Positions 53,399 through 60,926 of a stretch of DNA of 64,000 nucleotides are shown here, in pieces. Location of the stretch: NCBI GenBank assembly GCA_031417395.1, contig JANOVM010000029.1, positions 1 through 64,000 on the forward strand. The letters are read 5' to 3'. The position numbers were made by a program, and so were the translations under genes. The notes beneath the pieces are model-generated. The model did no database searches. It had not been told where the DNA came from and saw nothing but the letters and a program-made list of their open reading frames with translations. This DNA is from JADKIH01 sp031417395 (GTDB lineage Bacteria > Bacteroidota > Bacteroidia > AKYH767-A > 2013-40CM-41-45). Position 1 is the first letter of the stretch. Every line of letters begins with the position of its first letter.

Positions 53399-55240
53399 AT
53401 GCAAATCGGCAAAGTGCTTTTTTTGTTTTTTGTTTTTTCAGCCTCAAGCGTAAACGTTTTTGCTCAAAAAGATACAGTTAAAACGGATTCGACCTTATTC
53501 TATAAAAAAATTGAATCCTTTTCCGCTAAAGGGCGGTTTACAAAATTTCTTCATCAATTAATTTTTAAGCCAATACCTATTGATTCATCAAATCATAAAT
53601 TAAAAAAAATCAAGCGGAAAAAAATAATTCAAAAACCGTACAGTTCCTTCGAAGGAAAAATAATACGTAATGTAACTATAGTGACTTTTGATCCCTTCGG
53701 TTACTCTTTAACAGACACTGTTGTTACCCGACAAAGTTTCTTGTATAGAGCTGCGAATAGTCTTCATAATAAATCCAGGCAATCAACCATTCGAAATTTA
53801 TTACTATTTCGTCGAAATCAAAAATTTGATTCACTACTGGTTAAAGAATCCGAACGATTAATTCGTACTAGAAACTATGTTCACGATGTTTCCTTTTCTA
53901 TTATATCTTCATCTCCAAATTCAGATTCTGTAGATATTTTTATTCGGGAATTGGACAACTGGAGCATCATACCAAAAATTGCTTTGTCGCCCTCAAGTAT
54001 AACAGTCGATTTCACAGAAAAAAACTTCCTGGGTATGGGACATGAATTTCAAAATGACTTGACCTGGTTTCAGGCTACAGGCAGGTCTCGTTTCAATACG
54101 AATTACCATATTCCCAATATCAACAATACGTTTATTAATTCCACCTTGCATTTTAGTATTGATGAATATGGAAACCATTCGAGATTTATATCAGCCGATC
54201 GTCCTTTCTTTTCTCCTTTTGCAAAGTGGGCAGCTGGTATTGAATTTTCTCATCGCTTTCGGAAAGATATTATTTCAGGATACGGTATTCTTCCGTTTTC
54301 ACAGAATTATGCTTCAAATTCCCAAGACTATTGGCTGGGAAGCGCTGTTCAAATATTTAAGGGAAATTCCGAAAATAGCCGTACGACAAATTTCGTTTCC
54401 ACTTTTCGTTTTCTGCGTGTCAAATACAGTCAAAAGCCAATTGATCTTTTTGACCCTAATCATATTTATTCTGATGAATTGCTTTTCCTTTCAAGCATTG
54501 GCATAACAACCCGAAAATATATTCAGGATAGATATATTTTTAAATATGGAGTCATTGAAGATGTGCCGATTGGCAGAGTGTTTTCTTTAACCGGAGGCTA
54601 TCAAACAAAAACAAATGGCAATCGCTATTATATAGGAGCCCGTATTTCAAAAGGGAATTTTTATCCTTGGGGATACCTGAGCTCTGCATTGGAATATGGA
54701 ATATTCCTTAAAGGATCGAAGGCGCAGCAGGGTGTTATTTCCGGCAGCTTTGTTTATTTTACGGGCTTGAGAGAATTTGGAACCTGGAAATTCCGGCAGT
54801 TCTTAAAACCACAGTTTACCTTTGGAATAAATCGCTTCTCCTCTGATAGTTTAACTTTGAAGGACGGGTTTGGACTTGACGGATTTAACAGCACAGGACT
54901 TTCAGGCACAAACAGAATGCTCTTAACATTACAAACCCAATCATATGCCCCATGGAATGTCGTAGGTTTTCGGTTTGGTCCTTTTCTTAGTTATTCCCTT
55001 GGTATGCTTGCTGATGCTGTTACCGGTTTTAAAAACAGCAGAATTTATTCACAAATCGGTGTAGGGGTTTTGATAAAAAACGAAAACCTTGTCTTTAGTA
55101 CTCTTCAATTATCAATTTCCTTTTATCCGTTGATTCCCGGTTTAGGTCAGGATATATATAAAATCAATTCATATAAAACAACTGATTTTAGTTTCAGAGA
55201 TTTCGAAATTGGAAAACCAACTACTGTTGTGTTTCAATAA
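53399..55240 (+). CDS. POTRA/beta-barrel outer membrane protein (BamA/TamA-like surface antigen)
   Basis: The open frame begins at 53357, but ATG 53399 starts a clear signal peptide (IGKVLFLFFVFSASSVNVFA); the product is 613 aa. Residues 75-200 hold POTRA-like strands (FEGKIIRNVTIVTFDPFGYS, DSLLVKESERLIRTRNYVHD, VDIFIRELDNWSIIP). From about 215 to the end are barrel strands with Tyr/Phe/Gly alternation and a terminal region TVVFQ. It is last in the transporter-dps-mla operon. An outer-membrane partner that accepts lipids from the Mla-type system is an attractive but unproven role. Confidence 0.8.
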   Translation: MQIGKVLFLFFVFSASSVNVFAQKDTVKTDSTLFYKKIESFSAKGRFTKFLHQLIFKPIPIDSSNHKLKKIKRKKIIQKPYSSFEGKIIRNVTIVTFDPFGYSLTDTVVTRQSFLYRAANSLHNKSRQSTIRNLLLFRRNQKFDSLLVKESERLIRTRNYVHDVSFSIISSSPNSDSVDIFIRELDNWSIIPKIALSPSSITVDFTEKNFLGMGHEFQNDLTWFQATGRSRFNTNYHIPNINNTFINSTLHFSIDEYGNHSRFISADRPFFSPFAKWAAGIEFSHRFRKDIISGYGILPFSQNYASNSQDYWLGSAVQIFKGNSENSRTTNFVSTFRFLRVKYSQKPIDLFDPNHIYSDELLFLSSIGITTRKYIQDRYIFKYGVIEDVPIGRVFSLTGGYQTKTNGNRYYIGARISKGNFYPWGYLSSALEYGIFLKGSKAQQGVISGSFVYFTGLREFGTWKFRQFLKPQFTFGINRFSSDSLTLKDGFGLDGFNSTGLSGTNRMLLTLQTQSYAPWNVVGFRFGPFLSYSLGMLADAVTGFKNSRIYSQIGVGVLIKNENLVFSTLQLSISFYPLIPGLGQDIYKINSYKTTDFSFRDFEIGKPTTVVFQ

Positions 55241-55334
55241 TATGAAATATTATTTATGCTAAATGAAAATATTTACACTATGTAATTAAAATTTGAAACG
55301 TTAATCTTTATCAATCTTTTTTATTTCTAATTTT

Positions 55335-55787
55335 CTATAAAAGCATAGCACATAGTTTTACCTTTTCGTGATCCGCTTTAATTAATGCTTGTTGTGCATT
55401 TAGCAATATTTGATGTTCCGAAGTGATGTCTTGTTTATTATTCCATAGAGTATTGTTGTACGTGTTAACAACCATATCTTCACCATGTTCGCAAGAGTTA
55501 AGAATTGCCTGACGGTCTTTTAATCGAATTACTGCTTTACCGTCCACCCATACATAAAAGTATTTTCCGGATTTCAATACAGCATCTTCCGGTTTACCGC
55601 CTAGTTTTGTCACTTCGGTTACCAATTCTTGTTTGCATTTTTGACTGGTAGCAGTAAATTGCGCAAATAATGTTTTTAATATTTGCTCTTCTGTTTCCTT
55701 GCCTGCTATTTCGTAGCCCTGAATTCTATCGTTATTAATATTGATAAGTGTATTAAACACTTCTATTGCTTTTTCAACAACCATCAA
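55335..55787 (-). CDS. PA2169-family four-helix-bundle protein, copy 1
   Basis: The product is 150 aa. Helical throughout: EKAIEVFNTLININNDRIQG, EEQILKTLFAQFTATSQKCK, and CEHGEDMVVNTYNNTLWNN, with the Glu/His positions (E-x-x-Y, C-E-x-G-E-D) of the DUF2383 ferritin-like family. It ends in CAMLL. Function unknown. It follows a DUF4142 gene by 34 bp, and the same pair recurs at 57862-58934. Confidence 0.88.
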   Translation of the reverse strand: MMVVEKAIEVFNTLININNDRIQGYEIAGKETEEQILKTLFAQFTATSQKCKQELVTEVTKLGGKPEDAVLKSGKYFYVWVDGKAVIRLKDRQAILNSCEHGEDMVVNTYNNTLWNNKQDITSEHQILLNAQQALIKADHEKVKLCAMLL

Positions 55788-55821
55788 TATTATTTATTTA
55801 ATTGTTAGTAGACATTAAACC

Positions 55822-56418
55822 TTAATAATTATTGGATGTTAAACTTGCACATTTTGTTTGGCAGGTCATGGAGTGATCTAAGTGCTTACGAAGTGCAGGT
55901 AGCGTTGAGTTTGCCCACGCTCGTATATCCAAGTCAGAACTTTCGGTGGCTGCTGTTTCAAAAAGCGAGATCGTTTTTTTATGTTCACTTACTATCATAT
56001 CGGCATAAGCTTTGTCAAAATCGTTTCCGGATTTATCATTTAAATTTTTATAAGCCGACTCAGATGAATTTGTTTGCGAAGTAGGAATGGATATGTTTTT
56101 TGCTTTTGCTAATACAGTTAGATCAGCAAGTGACTTGGTATGTTCATCTTCCATCATTTTACCCAGCTCTTTAACAGCTAAACTACGTCCGTTATGCTGT
56201 GCTAATTGTCCCAAGTTGATTTCTTCACGACTTATTGTAGCGGCGTTGACTAAAAATTGTGCATCCTTTTCGATTTTATTGTTGTCGAATTTAGCATCAT
56301 TATGATCCTCCGCCACTACCTTGGTATCTTCAGGTTTGTTATTCATACAAGATGAAGTACCATACAAAACTCCAAGAATTAATATTGCTTGAAAGATTTT
56401 AGATTTGTAGTTTCCCAT
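55822..56418 (-). CDS. DUF4142 lipoprotein, copy 1
   Basis: The product is 198 aa. A lipoprotein signal (LILGVLYGTSSC, Cys 24) precedes a ferritin-like helical DUF4142 domain: KDAQFLVNAATISREEINLG, KELGKMMEDEHTKSLADL, and the late helix MIVSEHKKTISLFETAA. The His/Glu pattern is complete. Location is periplasm-facing membrane; role unknown, though the family is linked with stress. Third gene of the operon beginning near 57080 or further up at site 15. Confidence 0.9.
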   Translation of the reverse strand: MGNYKSKIFQAILILGVLYGTSSCMNNKPEDTKVVAEDHNDAKFDNNKIEKDAQFLVNAATISREEINLGQLAQHNGRSLAVKELGKMMEDEHTKSLADLTVLAKAKNISIPTSQTNSSESAYKNLNDKSGNDFDKAYADMIVSEHKKTISLFETAATESSDLDIRAWANSTLPALRKHLDHSMTCQTKCASLTSNNY

Positions 56419-56442
56419 TTTTTTAGAGTTTATTATTAGTTA

Positions 56443-56928
56443 TTAATTATTTTGAACTATTCTACCTGATAAGTCAACATACTGTCCATTATAAAGCATG
56501 GTTTTCCTTCCTCCTTTTCGCATATAAGTACCATCGACCATAATTTGCGTTCCATTGGGAAATACATAATCATTTATCATCGGCACCGTTTCGCCATTTT
56601 TTGAATACATCATTTTTCCGTCTTGCATCAAGAAACCATCTGCATAATTAGTTTTTACGGGTTTCATTTGAATGGTTGAATCTGCACTAAATTGCATGTT
56701 TGGAGTATGATTCATTTCCTGATTTTGATTCATCGTACCATTTGGGTTGTTTAACTTAACTGTGTCCAAATTTTGATTATTATCTAAGTCATTAGTTTTA
56801 TTTTGATTCCTGTCCAGATTTCTATTATTTGTATCAGGACGCGCAATAATTTTATCTAATGACTCGGATTTAGCATACGTGTTTATCGCGATTATTATTG
56901 CTGCTGTAGCTAAGAATATTTTTTTCAT
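56443..56928 (-). CDS. DUF6799-type exported protein
   Basis: The product is 161 aa with a signal peptide (KIFLATAAIIIAINTYA). The middle is Asn/Gln-rich and low-complexity (NNRNLDRNQNKTNDLDNNQN). The C-terminal 65 residues carry DGFLMQDGKMMYSKNGETVP and NGTQIMVDGTYMRKGGRKTM, the repeated D-G-K-M-M pattern of DUF6799. Function unknown; probably periplasmic. 24 bp ahead of the DUF4142 gene, 32 bp after the 39-aa gene. Confidence 0.82.
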   Translation of the reverse strand: MKKIFLATAAIIIAINTYAKSESLDKIIARPDTNNRNLDRNQNKTNDLDNNQNLDTVKLNNPNGTMNQNQEMNHTPNMQFSADSTIQMKPVKTNYADGFLMQDGKMMYSKNGETVPMINDYVFPNGTQIMVDGTYMRKGGRKTMLYNGQYVDLSGRIVQNN

Positions 56929-56960
56929 TTTTGATTTATATTATTTAATTTATTTCAGTT

Positions 56961-57080
56961 TTAATTACAATGGCCCAGCAGCATCCAGATAACAAAAAAT
57001 ATAACTATGGTACTAAGGCATCCGCCGCCCAATTTTTTTGCTCCGTAACCTGCAATTAGTCCTTTAAATATATTGTTCAT
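56961..57080 (-). CDS. 39-aa membrane miniprotein
   Basis: From ATG 57080 the frame reads MNNIFKGLIAGYGAKKLGGG, then CLSTIVIFFVIWMLLGHCN. A glycine-rich amphipathic start, then one membrane helix ending in Cys. The AGYGAKKLGGGC motif is one I have seen repeated in Bacteroidota small proteins. It is 32 bp before the DUF6799 gene, same strand, so likely co-transcribed. Confidence 0.65.
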   Translation of the reverse strand: MNNIFKGLIAGYGAKKLGGGCLSTIVIFFVIWMLLGHCN

Positions 57081-57157
57081 AATACCGGGTTTACGCTGCT
57101 ATTTCTATTCAAATCATTATTTAATTTAAATATTGAATCAGTAGCGCTAATAATATT

Positions 57158-57198
57158 AAAAAGGAAATCTTTCTTCCTTAAAGAAAGATTTCCCTTTT
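57158..57198. terminator. Strong bidirectional hairpin
   Basis: GGAAATCTTTCTT (57163-57175) pairs perfectly over 13 bp with AAGAAAGATTTCC (57181-57193), 5-nt loop, with an A-run before and CTTTT after. On the minus strand it ends the site 15 transcript after the small Gly/Lys-rich ORF, possibly with read-through into the 57080 operon. Confidence 0.85.
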
Positions 57199-57203
57199 GG
57201 GTT

Positions 57204-57309
57204 TTACATTCCTCCTTTATTGGAATCCTGTTCTTTATTTTTGCTATCCTCGCGCATGGAACCGGACTTTTTGTCTCCGCCTTCATTACCGGCATTATCC
57301 TTAGATCAT
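57204..57309 (-). pseudogene. Small Gly/Lys-rich stress-type gene with apparent frameshift
   Basis: A minus-strand frame reads SKDNAGNEGGDKKSGSMRED then SKNKEQDSNKGGM and a stop at 57204. It has no start codon in frame. An ATG lies one base out of register at 57309-57307 (ATGATCTAAGG), where removal of a single A would give M-S-K-D-N-A-G. As it stands that ATG opens only a two-codon ORF. The hydrophilic Gly/Lys/Asp composition ending in KGG is typical of Bacteroidota small stress proteins. Promoter site 15 and the hairpin fit it exactly. A 17-aa product from the internal ATG (MRED...) is possible. Confidence 0.5.
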
Positions 57310-57347
57310 TGTATCTTAAATTTATTTGTAACTGAATTATTACTCTA

Positions 57348-57413
57348 CAAAGGTGAGTTTTGTTCCATTCGTTGTAATTACATAATTGTTAATATTGGTT
57401 ACAAAATTCATAG
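57348..57413 (-). promoter_or_regulatory. Regulon promoter (site 15)
   Basis: Distal box CTATGAATTTTGTAA (57413-57399), second copy TTACATAATTG on the plus strand at 57378 (21 bp), and -7 word CACCTTTG (57355-57348). Offset 43. It faces the small Gly/Lys-rich ORF and the 39-aa gene. Confidence 0.82.
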
Positions 57414-57672
57414 TTCTACAGTATGTAAATATTACAATAGGGGTCAATCTATTAACGATGAATTGGGGCAGTCGGAAAAGTTGATTTGCTAATTGACTTG
57501 AATTATCTGCGAATTTGAACTATTCTTTGAAAAGCACTTCCATGTAAAAATAATAGGTAGTGCCTTTACAACTATTGAAAATAAATTGATAAAATATATT
57601 TAAGGGTAAACTCTAAAATAGAGGCAGGCTGCATTGTGTTGATAGATTTGTGTCAGCGGATATACTGTTGCA
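57414..57672. other. Spacer without recognised gene
   Basis: AT-rich. The only feature is a perfect TAnnTTTG word (TAGATTTG, 57643-57650, plus strand) ahead of a 34-codon ORF. No repeat or RNA gene seen. Confidence 0.4.
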
Positions 57673-57777
57673 ATGAAAAAAGAACAAGCTACGGCAGAAA
57701 ATATAACAGATGGATTCGAAAAGAGAGAACTTGTGGACAGTGCCATGATGTTTGCACAAAAAATCCATGCTCCTTGA
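57673..57777 (+). CDS. Possible 34-aa ORF
   Basis: ATG 57673 opens MKKEQATAENITDGFEKREL then VDSAMMFAQKIHAP and a stop. Support: a TAGATTTG -7 word 22 bp upstream and a hairpin 10 bp after the stop. It could equally be the start of a decayed gene. No family recognised. Confidence 0.3.
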   Translation: MKKEQATAENITDGFEKRELVDSAMMFAQKIHAP

Positions 57778-57785
57778 AAAATAAA

Positions 57786-57818
57786 TAATGCAAAAGAGGC
57801 TTTCAGGCCCCTTTTGCG
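57786..57818 (-). terminator. Terminator of the second PA2169 gene
   Basis: GCAAAAGAGGC (57788-57798) pairs with GCCCCTTTTGC (57805-57815) with one mismatch; on the minus strand it is followed by ATTATTTATTTTT. About 45 bp past the stop at 57862. Confidence 0.8.
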
Positions 57819-57861
57819 AAAGCCTTACAGCTTTATATATATATTAACTAACGAAAAAGTA

Positions 57862-58320
57862 TTATGATTTTCCTAAGGCATCACGCATAGTTTTGATTTT
57901 GTCATGATCGGCTTTTATGAGCGCAAATTGTGAGTTTAACATCGTTCTTTGATCTGCTGAAATATCATGTACGTTGTTTATAAGCGCCTTATTGTAAGTG
58001 TCAACAGCGGTATCTTCGCCAAACTCGCATGAGCTGAGAATTGCTTTACGATTTTTTCCGGTTAACGCAGTTTTCACATCCATCCAAACTCGAAAAAACT
58101 TTCCAGATATCATTGTACCTTCTTCAGGCTTTCCACCCATTTTTCTAACTTCGCTTACCAATTCTTGTTTGCATTTTTGACTGGTGGTAGTAAACTGTGC
58201 AAACATTGTCTTTAGGTCCTGTTCTTCAGTCTCCTTAGATGCTGTTTCGTAACCTTGAATTCTATCGTTATTGATAGTGATGAGTGTGTTAAGCACTTCT
58301 ATTGATTTTTCCTTTTCCAT
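57862..58320 (-). CDS. PA2169-family four-helix-bundle protein, copy 2
   Basis: The frame is open to 58434, into the upstream DUF4142 gene, but homology with copy 1 begins at ATG 58320 (MEKEKSIEVLNTLITINNDR), so that start is used (152 aa). The matching segments include QDLKTMFAQFTTTSQKCKQE, MGGKPEEG and CEFGEDTAVDTYNKALINN. Residues shared with copy 1 exceed half by eye. It lies 32 bp after the second DUF4142 gene, the same order as the first pair, so the module was duplicated. Confidence 0.87.
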   Translation of the reverse strand: MEKEKSIEVLNTLITINNDRIQGYETASKETEEQDLKTMFAQFTTTSQKCKQELVSEVRKMGGKPEEGTMISGKFFRVWMDVKTALTGKNRKAILSSCEFGEDTAVDTYNKALINNVHDISADQRTMLNSQFALIKADHDKIKTMRDALGKS

Positions 58321-58352
58321 TATTTCAATTTTTTTTAAAAGTTTATTAATAA

Positions 58353-58934
58353 TTACAATTTTGAACACCCCTCTTGACAAAATTGGGAATGTTTTTGATG
58401 TGTGCGAAGTTCGAGAAGTGTTGATGCTACCCATGCCCGAATGTCGAAGTCTATACTTCCAATGTACCCGGCTTTCAAAACTGAGATTGCATCATTGTGC
58501 CCGGTGACCACAATTTCAGTGTATGCTCTATCAAAATCGTTTCCTGATTTAGTGTTTAGTATGTCGTAAGTGTATTGTACCTTATTCGATTTTGATATTG
58601 GAATAAAAATTCGCTTTACCTTTGCCAATGCAATTAAATTATCGGATGCCTTAGTATAAACCTCTTCCATCATTTTACCTAATTCTTTAACTTGCGCCGT
58701 ACTACCACATTGTTGAGCTAATCGTCCCAAAATAATCTCTTCATTGCTAATTTCAGCAGCCTTGATGAGAAATTGGGCATCCTTTTCATTTTTATTGTTG
58801 TCATAATTTCCATTTCTACGTGCTGAAACAAGCGCTTTAGATTCCTTGAGTTTACGGTTATCATAAGCGGAAAGAGCAAACAATGATGAGATAATGAATA
58901 TCATCAGCAAAATTTTTGTTTTGGTTATTAGCAT
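58353..58934 (-). CDS. DUF4142 protein, copy 2 (lipobox lost)
   Basis: The product is 193 aa, clearly related to copy 1: KDAQFLIKAAEISNEEIILG, KELGKMMEEVYTKASDNL, SGNDFDRAYTEIV. The expected lipobox Cys is replaced by Tyr in SSLFALSAYDN (codon TAT at 58865-58863, one base from TGT). Two conserved positions also differ from copy 1: EHTK is VYTK and VSEHKK is VTGHND. It may now be a soluble periplasmic protein or be in decay. The promoter (site 16) is intact, arguing it is still expressed. Confidence 0.85.
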   Translation of the reverse strand: MLITKTKILLMIFIISSLFALSAYDNRKLKESKALVSARRNGNYDNNKNEKDAQFLIKAAEISNEEIILGRLAQQCGSTAQVKELGKMMEEVYTKASDNLIALAKVKRIFIPISKSNKVQYTYDILNTKSGNDFDRAYTEIVVTGHNDAISVLKAGYIGSIDFDIRAWVASTLLELRTHQKHSQFCQEGCSKL

Positions 58935-59001
58935 TTGATTTATGTATTTGATTTTACTTTTTGAACGGTATTATTATTTTAAAGATCGAATTATTACCAC
59001 A

Positions 59002-59067
59002 CAAAAGTAACTATAAGAATCAGAGGCGGAATTACACAATTTATAAACTGAATTACATGATTCACAG
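59002..59067 (-). promoter_or_regulatory. Regulon promoter (site 16)
   Basis: Distal box CTGTGAATCATGTAA (59067-59053), second copy TTACACAATTTAT on the plus strand at 59032 (21 bp), and perfect -7 box TACTTTTG (59009-59002). Offset 43. Confidence 0.9.
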
Positions 59068-59207
59068 GTATGAAAGAAATAATATCAAACTCTTTCATTG
59101 CACATGACTAAATAAATAAAAAGTACCGGTAAGGTTACAGTGGCAAACAGAATTATTTTTTCTAAATTTTTACAAATCGTTATGGTTTGAAGTATAACTT
59201 ACCATTT

Positions 59208-59810
59208 TTATTGTTTCGCTTTTTCCTTAATAAATAATGGGAAATTAACTCCAATAGCCAGATTCAAAATTTCCGTAAAATTCATTGCTTTTGTTTTTAA
59301 ATAATACCAAATATAAGTATCCAGTGTTCCTATGTCAAAATAAATAGTTTTATTTTTAAGTATATTCACATTTTCATTATTGAAATTTAAATTGAAAGAA
59401 ACAAATGGGGCAAAGTGTAAAGCATTTGTATTGTAGTAATTATCCGGATAATACCCCGGCATAATTATATGAGTATTATGAGTTATTGAATAGTTAAATG
59501 AAAAACCTGTTGTAATACCCAATAAGGCTTTGTTGAATAATGGTTGACGAAATAGGCCCATGGAATTTTTTATTGAAATAGTATGTATATCCCTACCTAC
59601 TATGGATGAAGGCGCGAAGCCATATAATATACCAAAATGAATTTTGTCCACTAAGAATGAGTATTCAATGCCCGTGGCAAGAACACCTATATTACCCGCA
59701 AATTGCACTTTAAGTAAGTCGGGTTTTATCTTATGAATAAATTTTTCCCGCGCATTTACTGATGTTAATGAGAACAGTATAAGTGTAAAATATGCAAAAA
59801 TAATCTTCAT
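59208..59810 (-). CDS. Putative outer membrane barrel protein
   Basis: The product is 200 aa with a signal peptide (IIFAYFTLILFSLTSVNA). Barrel-like strands follow: VQFAGNIGVLATGIEYSFLV, FGILYGFAPSSI, LLGITTGFSFNYSI, FAPFVSFNLNFN, TYIWYYLKTKAMNF. The end is basic (FIKEKAKQ) rather than aromatic, so barrel topology is uncertain. Its ATG abuts the stop of the upstream phosphoesterase gene, indicating translational coupling. Confidence 0.72.
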   Translation of the reverse strand: MKIIFAYFTLILFSLTSVNAREKFIHKIKPDLLKVQFAGNIGVLATGIEYSFLVDKIHFGILYGFAPSSIVGRDIHTISIKNSMGLFRQPLFNKALLGITTGFSFNYSITHNTHIIMPGYYPDNYYNTNALHFAPFVSFNLNFNNENVNILKNKTIYFDIGTLDTYIWYYLKTKAMNFTEILNLAIGVNFPLFIKEKAKQ

Positions 59811-60623
59811 TTAAAATGTTATAGTTTTTATTTGAAAAGCAGAATCGGTAACACATACCTTGTAGTAATTTCTGGCTTTTAAATAGGCTGCTGAAAAATA
59901 CCAGGTGTCACTATTCTTCCAATACTTTTTAAAATAGGATTCGTGAATGTGGCCATTAAAAGAGCATTTGACATTATTTGATTTGAGTATACGGTTGAAT
60001 TCTGATTCGGAATTTACATCAAACCGGTCGCTATATGGAGGAACATGTGCAAAAACAAAAACCTGATTGTAAGATTGATTGTCTGCTAGATTTTTATCAA
60101 GCCAATTAAAATCCGGATTACTGTTGTTGTTTTCCCAAACAATATCATCAAAACAAACAAACTTTATTTTGTTATATGTAAAAGTAAATGATGATGGACC
60201 GTACATTTTGTCATAAATTAACTTTCCATTCGATCGGTAATCATGATTTCCAATAACCATTATGTACGGCACATTTAGTTTTGCCATTTTTTCATTTGTC
60301 CAATGAAATTCCTTGTAAATACCGCCATCGGTCATATCTCCTAAGTGAATTACAAAGCGAATAGCATGGTCATTATTAATTTTATTTACTACTTCTTCAA
60401 GAATATCATATTCAATGTGGTTATCAGAAATAATTGCAAAATTAAAACTGTCTATATTGTCAATAACAGAATTTGTGATTCGATCAATATTTTTAGAATT
60501 CAAATTCATTTCATTTTCATTTAAACTCAGAGATTCGTATGGACTAAATTCGAACGGATCGCATGAAGTAAAAATTACCAAAAAGATTATTACGATATAA
60601 TATTTATAACTTTTGAAAATCAT
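59811..60623 (-). CDS. Lipoprotein metallophosphoesterase
   Basis: The product is 270 aa. A lipoprotein signal ends at C21 (LVIFTSC). Metallophosphoesterase motifs: SDNH 66-69, GDMTDGG 95-101, GNHD 125-128, H193 in FAHVPPYSD, and GHIH 224-227. It is compact (calcineurin-like, no extra domain), anchored to a membrane and facing the periplasm. It starts a two-gene operon with a barrel-like protein and is under site 17. Together with three other exported phosphoesterases and two PAP2 enzymes it adds to a phosphatase-rich gene set. Confidence 0.9.
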   Translation of the reverse strand: MIFKSYKYYIVIIFLVIFTSCDPFEFSPYESLSLNENEMNLNSKNIDRITNSVIDNIDSFNFAIISDNHIEYDILEEVVNKINNDHAIRFVIHLGDMTDGGIYKEFHWTNEKMAKLNVPYIMVIGNHDYRSNGKLIYDKMYGPSSFTFTYNKIKFVCFDDIVWENNNSNPDFNWLDKNLADNQSYNQVFVFAHVPPYSDRFDVNSESEFNRILKSNNVKCSFNGHIHESYFKKYWKNSDTWYFSAAYLKARNYYKVCVTDSAFQIKTITF

Positions 60624-60716
60624 TTTATGCTAATTTGTTTAGTGTTTAAGTTTAAATATTTTCTTATCACCTGTTCAGCATTGCTTAATTATTTTCCTAA
60701 ACGGTTCTATCCTCTA

Positions 60717-60782
60717 TAAAAATACGCAATGTTCATTTTTAAAGTATTACAGAATTTTATAATTAAGTTACAGAATTCCTAG
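60717..60782 (-). promoter_or_regulatory. Regulon promoter (site 17)
   Basis: Distal box CTAGGAATTCTGTAA (60782-60768), second copy TTACAGAATTTTA on the plus strand at 60747 (21 bp), and -7 word TATTTTTA (60724-60717). Offset 43. The weakest distal box of the set, but spacing is exact. Confidence 0.72.
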
Positions 60783-60893
60783 CCTGAGATTATTGAAACC
60801 GGCATTGTATATTATGCCAACATGGCAAAAAGAGTCAAATAACTTTGCGAAAATAGTTTAGGGAAGGCGCATTCGTTTTTATGCGAAACGAAT

Positions 60894-60916
60894 AATTAAA
60901 ACGTTAAGCATTAACG
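60894..60916 (-). terminator. Terminator of the second PAP2 gene
   Basis: CGTTAA (60902-60907) pairs with TTAACG (60911-60916), 3-nt loop, followed on the minus strand by TTTTAATTATT. It is 11 bp past the stop at 60927. A second stem ATTCGTTT / AAACGAAT (60871-60893) follows. Confidence 0.7.
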
Positions 60917-60926
60917 CTAATGGCAT

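Noticed and set aside
57077..57295. 72-codon minus-strand ORF (MPVMKAETKSP...)
   Set aside because: It runs straight through the perfect 13-bp terminator stem at 57163-57193 and is an out-of-frame reading of the small Gly/Lys-rich gene; its end has no protein-like pattern.
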